A stretch of DNA of 52,496 nt. Origin: Elusimicrobiota bacterium (GTDB taxonomy: Bacteria > Elusimicrobiota > Elusimicrobia > Elusimicrobiales > UBA9959). The notes under the pieces are model-generated. The model searched no databases, had not been told where the DNA came from, and worked only from the letters and a program-made list of their open reading frames with translations. Positions 51,984 through 52,496 of this stretch are shown in pieces. How positions within the stretch are numbered: position 1 is the stretch's first letter; the number at the start of each line of letters is the position of its first letter. The position numbers and the translations under genes are program-made. The DNA lies in contig JAJUJA010000001.1 of the NCBI GenBank assembly GCA_029267355.1, positions 115,099 through 167,594 on the forward strand, in the 5' to 3' direction.

Positions 51984-52496
51984 TTATCCTCTCGGATGAT
52001 ATTTCTTGTGTATTTCCTTAAGCCGGGAGCTGTCTAAATGCGTGTAAATCTGTGTCGTACTGAGACTTGAATGGCCCAGCATCTCGCCGATAGACCTCAA
52101 ATCGGCGCCTCTTTCAAGCAGATGTGTCGCGAAACTGTGCCTTAAAAGATGCGGATGGATATTTTTTGACAGGCCGGCCGCGGCTGCCATTTTCTTTATA
52201 TCCTTCCACAATTGAACCCGGCTTATTTTTTTCCCGGATTTATTGAGAAATAAATAACCCTCGGCTGAACCTGATGAGAATTTTAGATTTCTCGCCTGAG
52301 CATATTTGGTCAGCATTTCACAGGCCTTCTCATTTACGGGCACCAGTCTTTCCTTGGCGCCTTTGCCGAAAACCCTTATCCAGCCCTGGGCGAGATTTAT
52401 GTCCTCGGTTTTTATGTTTATAAGCTCGGAAACCCTTATTCCGCTGGCATAAAGCAGTTCAAGAGCGGCAAGCGTTCTCAAAGATGAAATTTTATC
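51984..52496 (-). CDS. XerC/XerD-type tyrosine recombinase, catalytic domain (N-terminus beyond window edge)
   Basis: LELLYASGIRVSELINIKTEDI...HPHLLRHSFATHLLERGADLRSIGEMLGHSSLSTTQIYTHL; frame stays open through 52496. Confidence 0.92.
   Translation of the reverse strand, partial: DKISSLRTLAALELLYASGIRVSELINIKTEDINLAQGWIRVFGKGAKERLVPVNEKACEMLTKYAQARNLKFSSGSAEGYLFLNKSGKKISRVQLWKDIKKMAAAAGLSKNIHPHLLRHSFATHLLERGADLRSIGEMLGHSSLSTTQIYTHLDSSRLKEIHKKYHPRG

Noticed and set aside
51984-52481. Treating the Xer recombinase as a mobile-element integrase paired with the duplicated tRNA-Val end
   Set aside because: It looks like a housekeeping XerC/D, is >26 kb away from the tRNA, has no associated element genes, and its start at 52481 is just an internal TTG because the gene runs off the window.
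1-52496. CRISPR array or defence island
   Set aside because: No regularly spaced direct-repeat array and no cas, restriction, toxin-antitoxin or other defence genes were recognised.

Overview
The window is a coding-dense bacterial chromosome segment. The presence of FlgH and FlgI (L- and P-ring proteins) implies a diderm. An Elusimicrobiota-like origin is only an impression and was not tested. Positions 1-24.3 kb are mostly minus strand and hold a flagellar locus: flgC(partial)-flgB, a two-component regulatory pair, kdsD-like, CgeB-like and Maf-like glycosylation genes, fliS, fliD, flagellin, csrA, fliW, flgL, flgK, flgN-like, flgM-like, flgJ, flgI, flgH, flgA, flgG and flgF, then a response regulator / glycosyltransferase / hybrid kinase-like operon. 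Positions 24.4-52.5 kb are mostly housekeeping and metabolic genes: DedA, glycerate kinase, a carbamoyltransferase/SGNH/DUF5989/SxtJ cassette, NFU, PHP, GlpQ-like, NadA, RlmN, a sulfatase, an exported agmatine-deiminase-like protein, CoaD, an RF-like GGQ protein, Rrf2 plus a 4Fe-4S protein, HBD, agmatinase plus pyruvoyl arginine decarboxylase, ChaN-like, radical SAM, response regulators, and an Xer recombinase cut by the window edge. There are two tRNA genes. The most interesting signals are regulatory. (1) A 26-bp element (25/26 identical) with a 9-bp direct repeat lies in both the flgBC-operon leader and the promoter of an HTH-REC regulator. (2) A tight set of sigma28-type promoters includes one driving the glycosyltransferase/kinase operon. 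(3) A GGA-loop hairpin in the flagellin leader sits beside csrA/fliW. (4) A hybrid kinase has an apparently degenerate ATPase domain. (5) A carbamoyltransferase cassette resembles sxtI/J/K and includes a 49-aa ORF missing from the supplied ORF track. (6) The tRNA-Val 3' end is duplicated around a hairpin-rich ~260-bp segment. No CRISPR array, rRNA or intact transposon was recognised.
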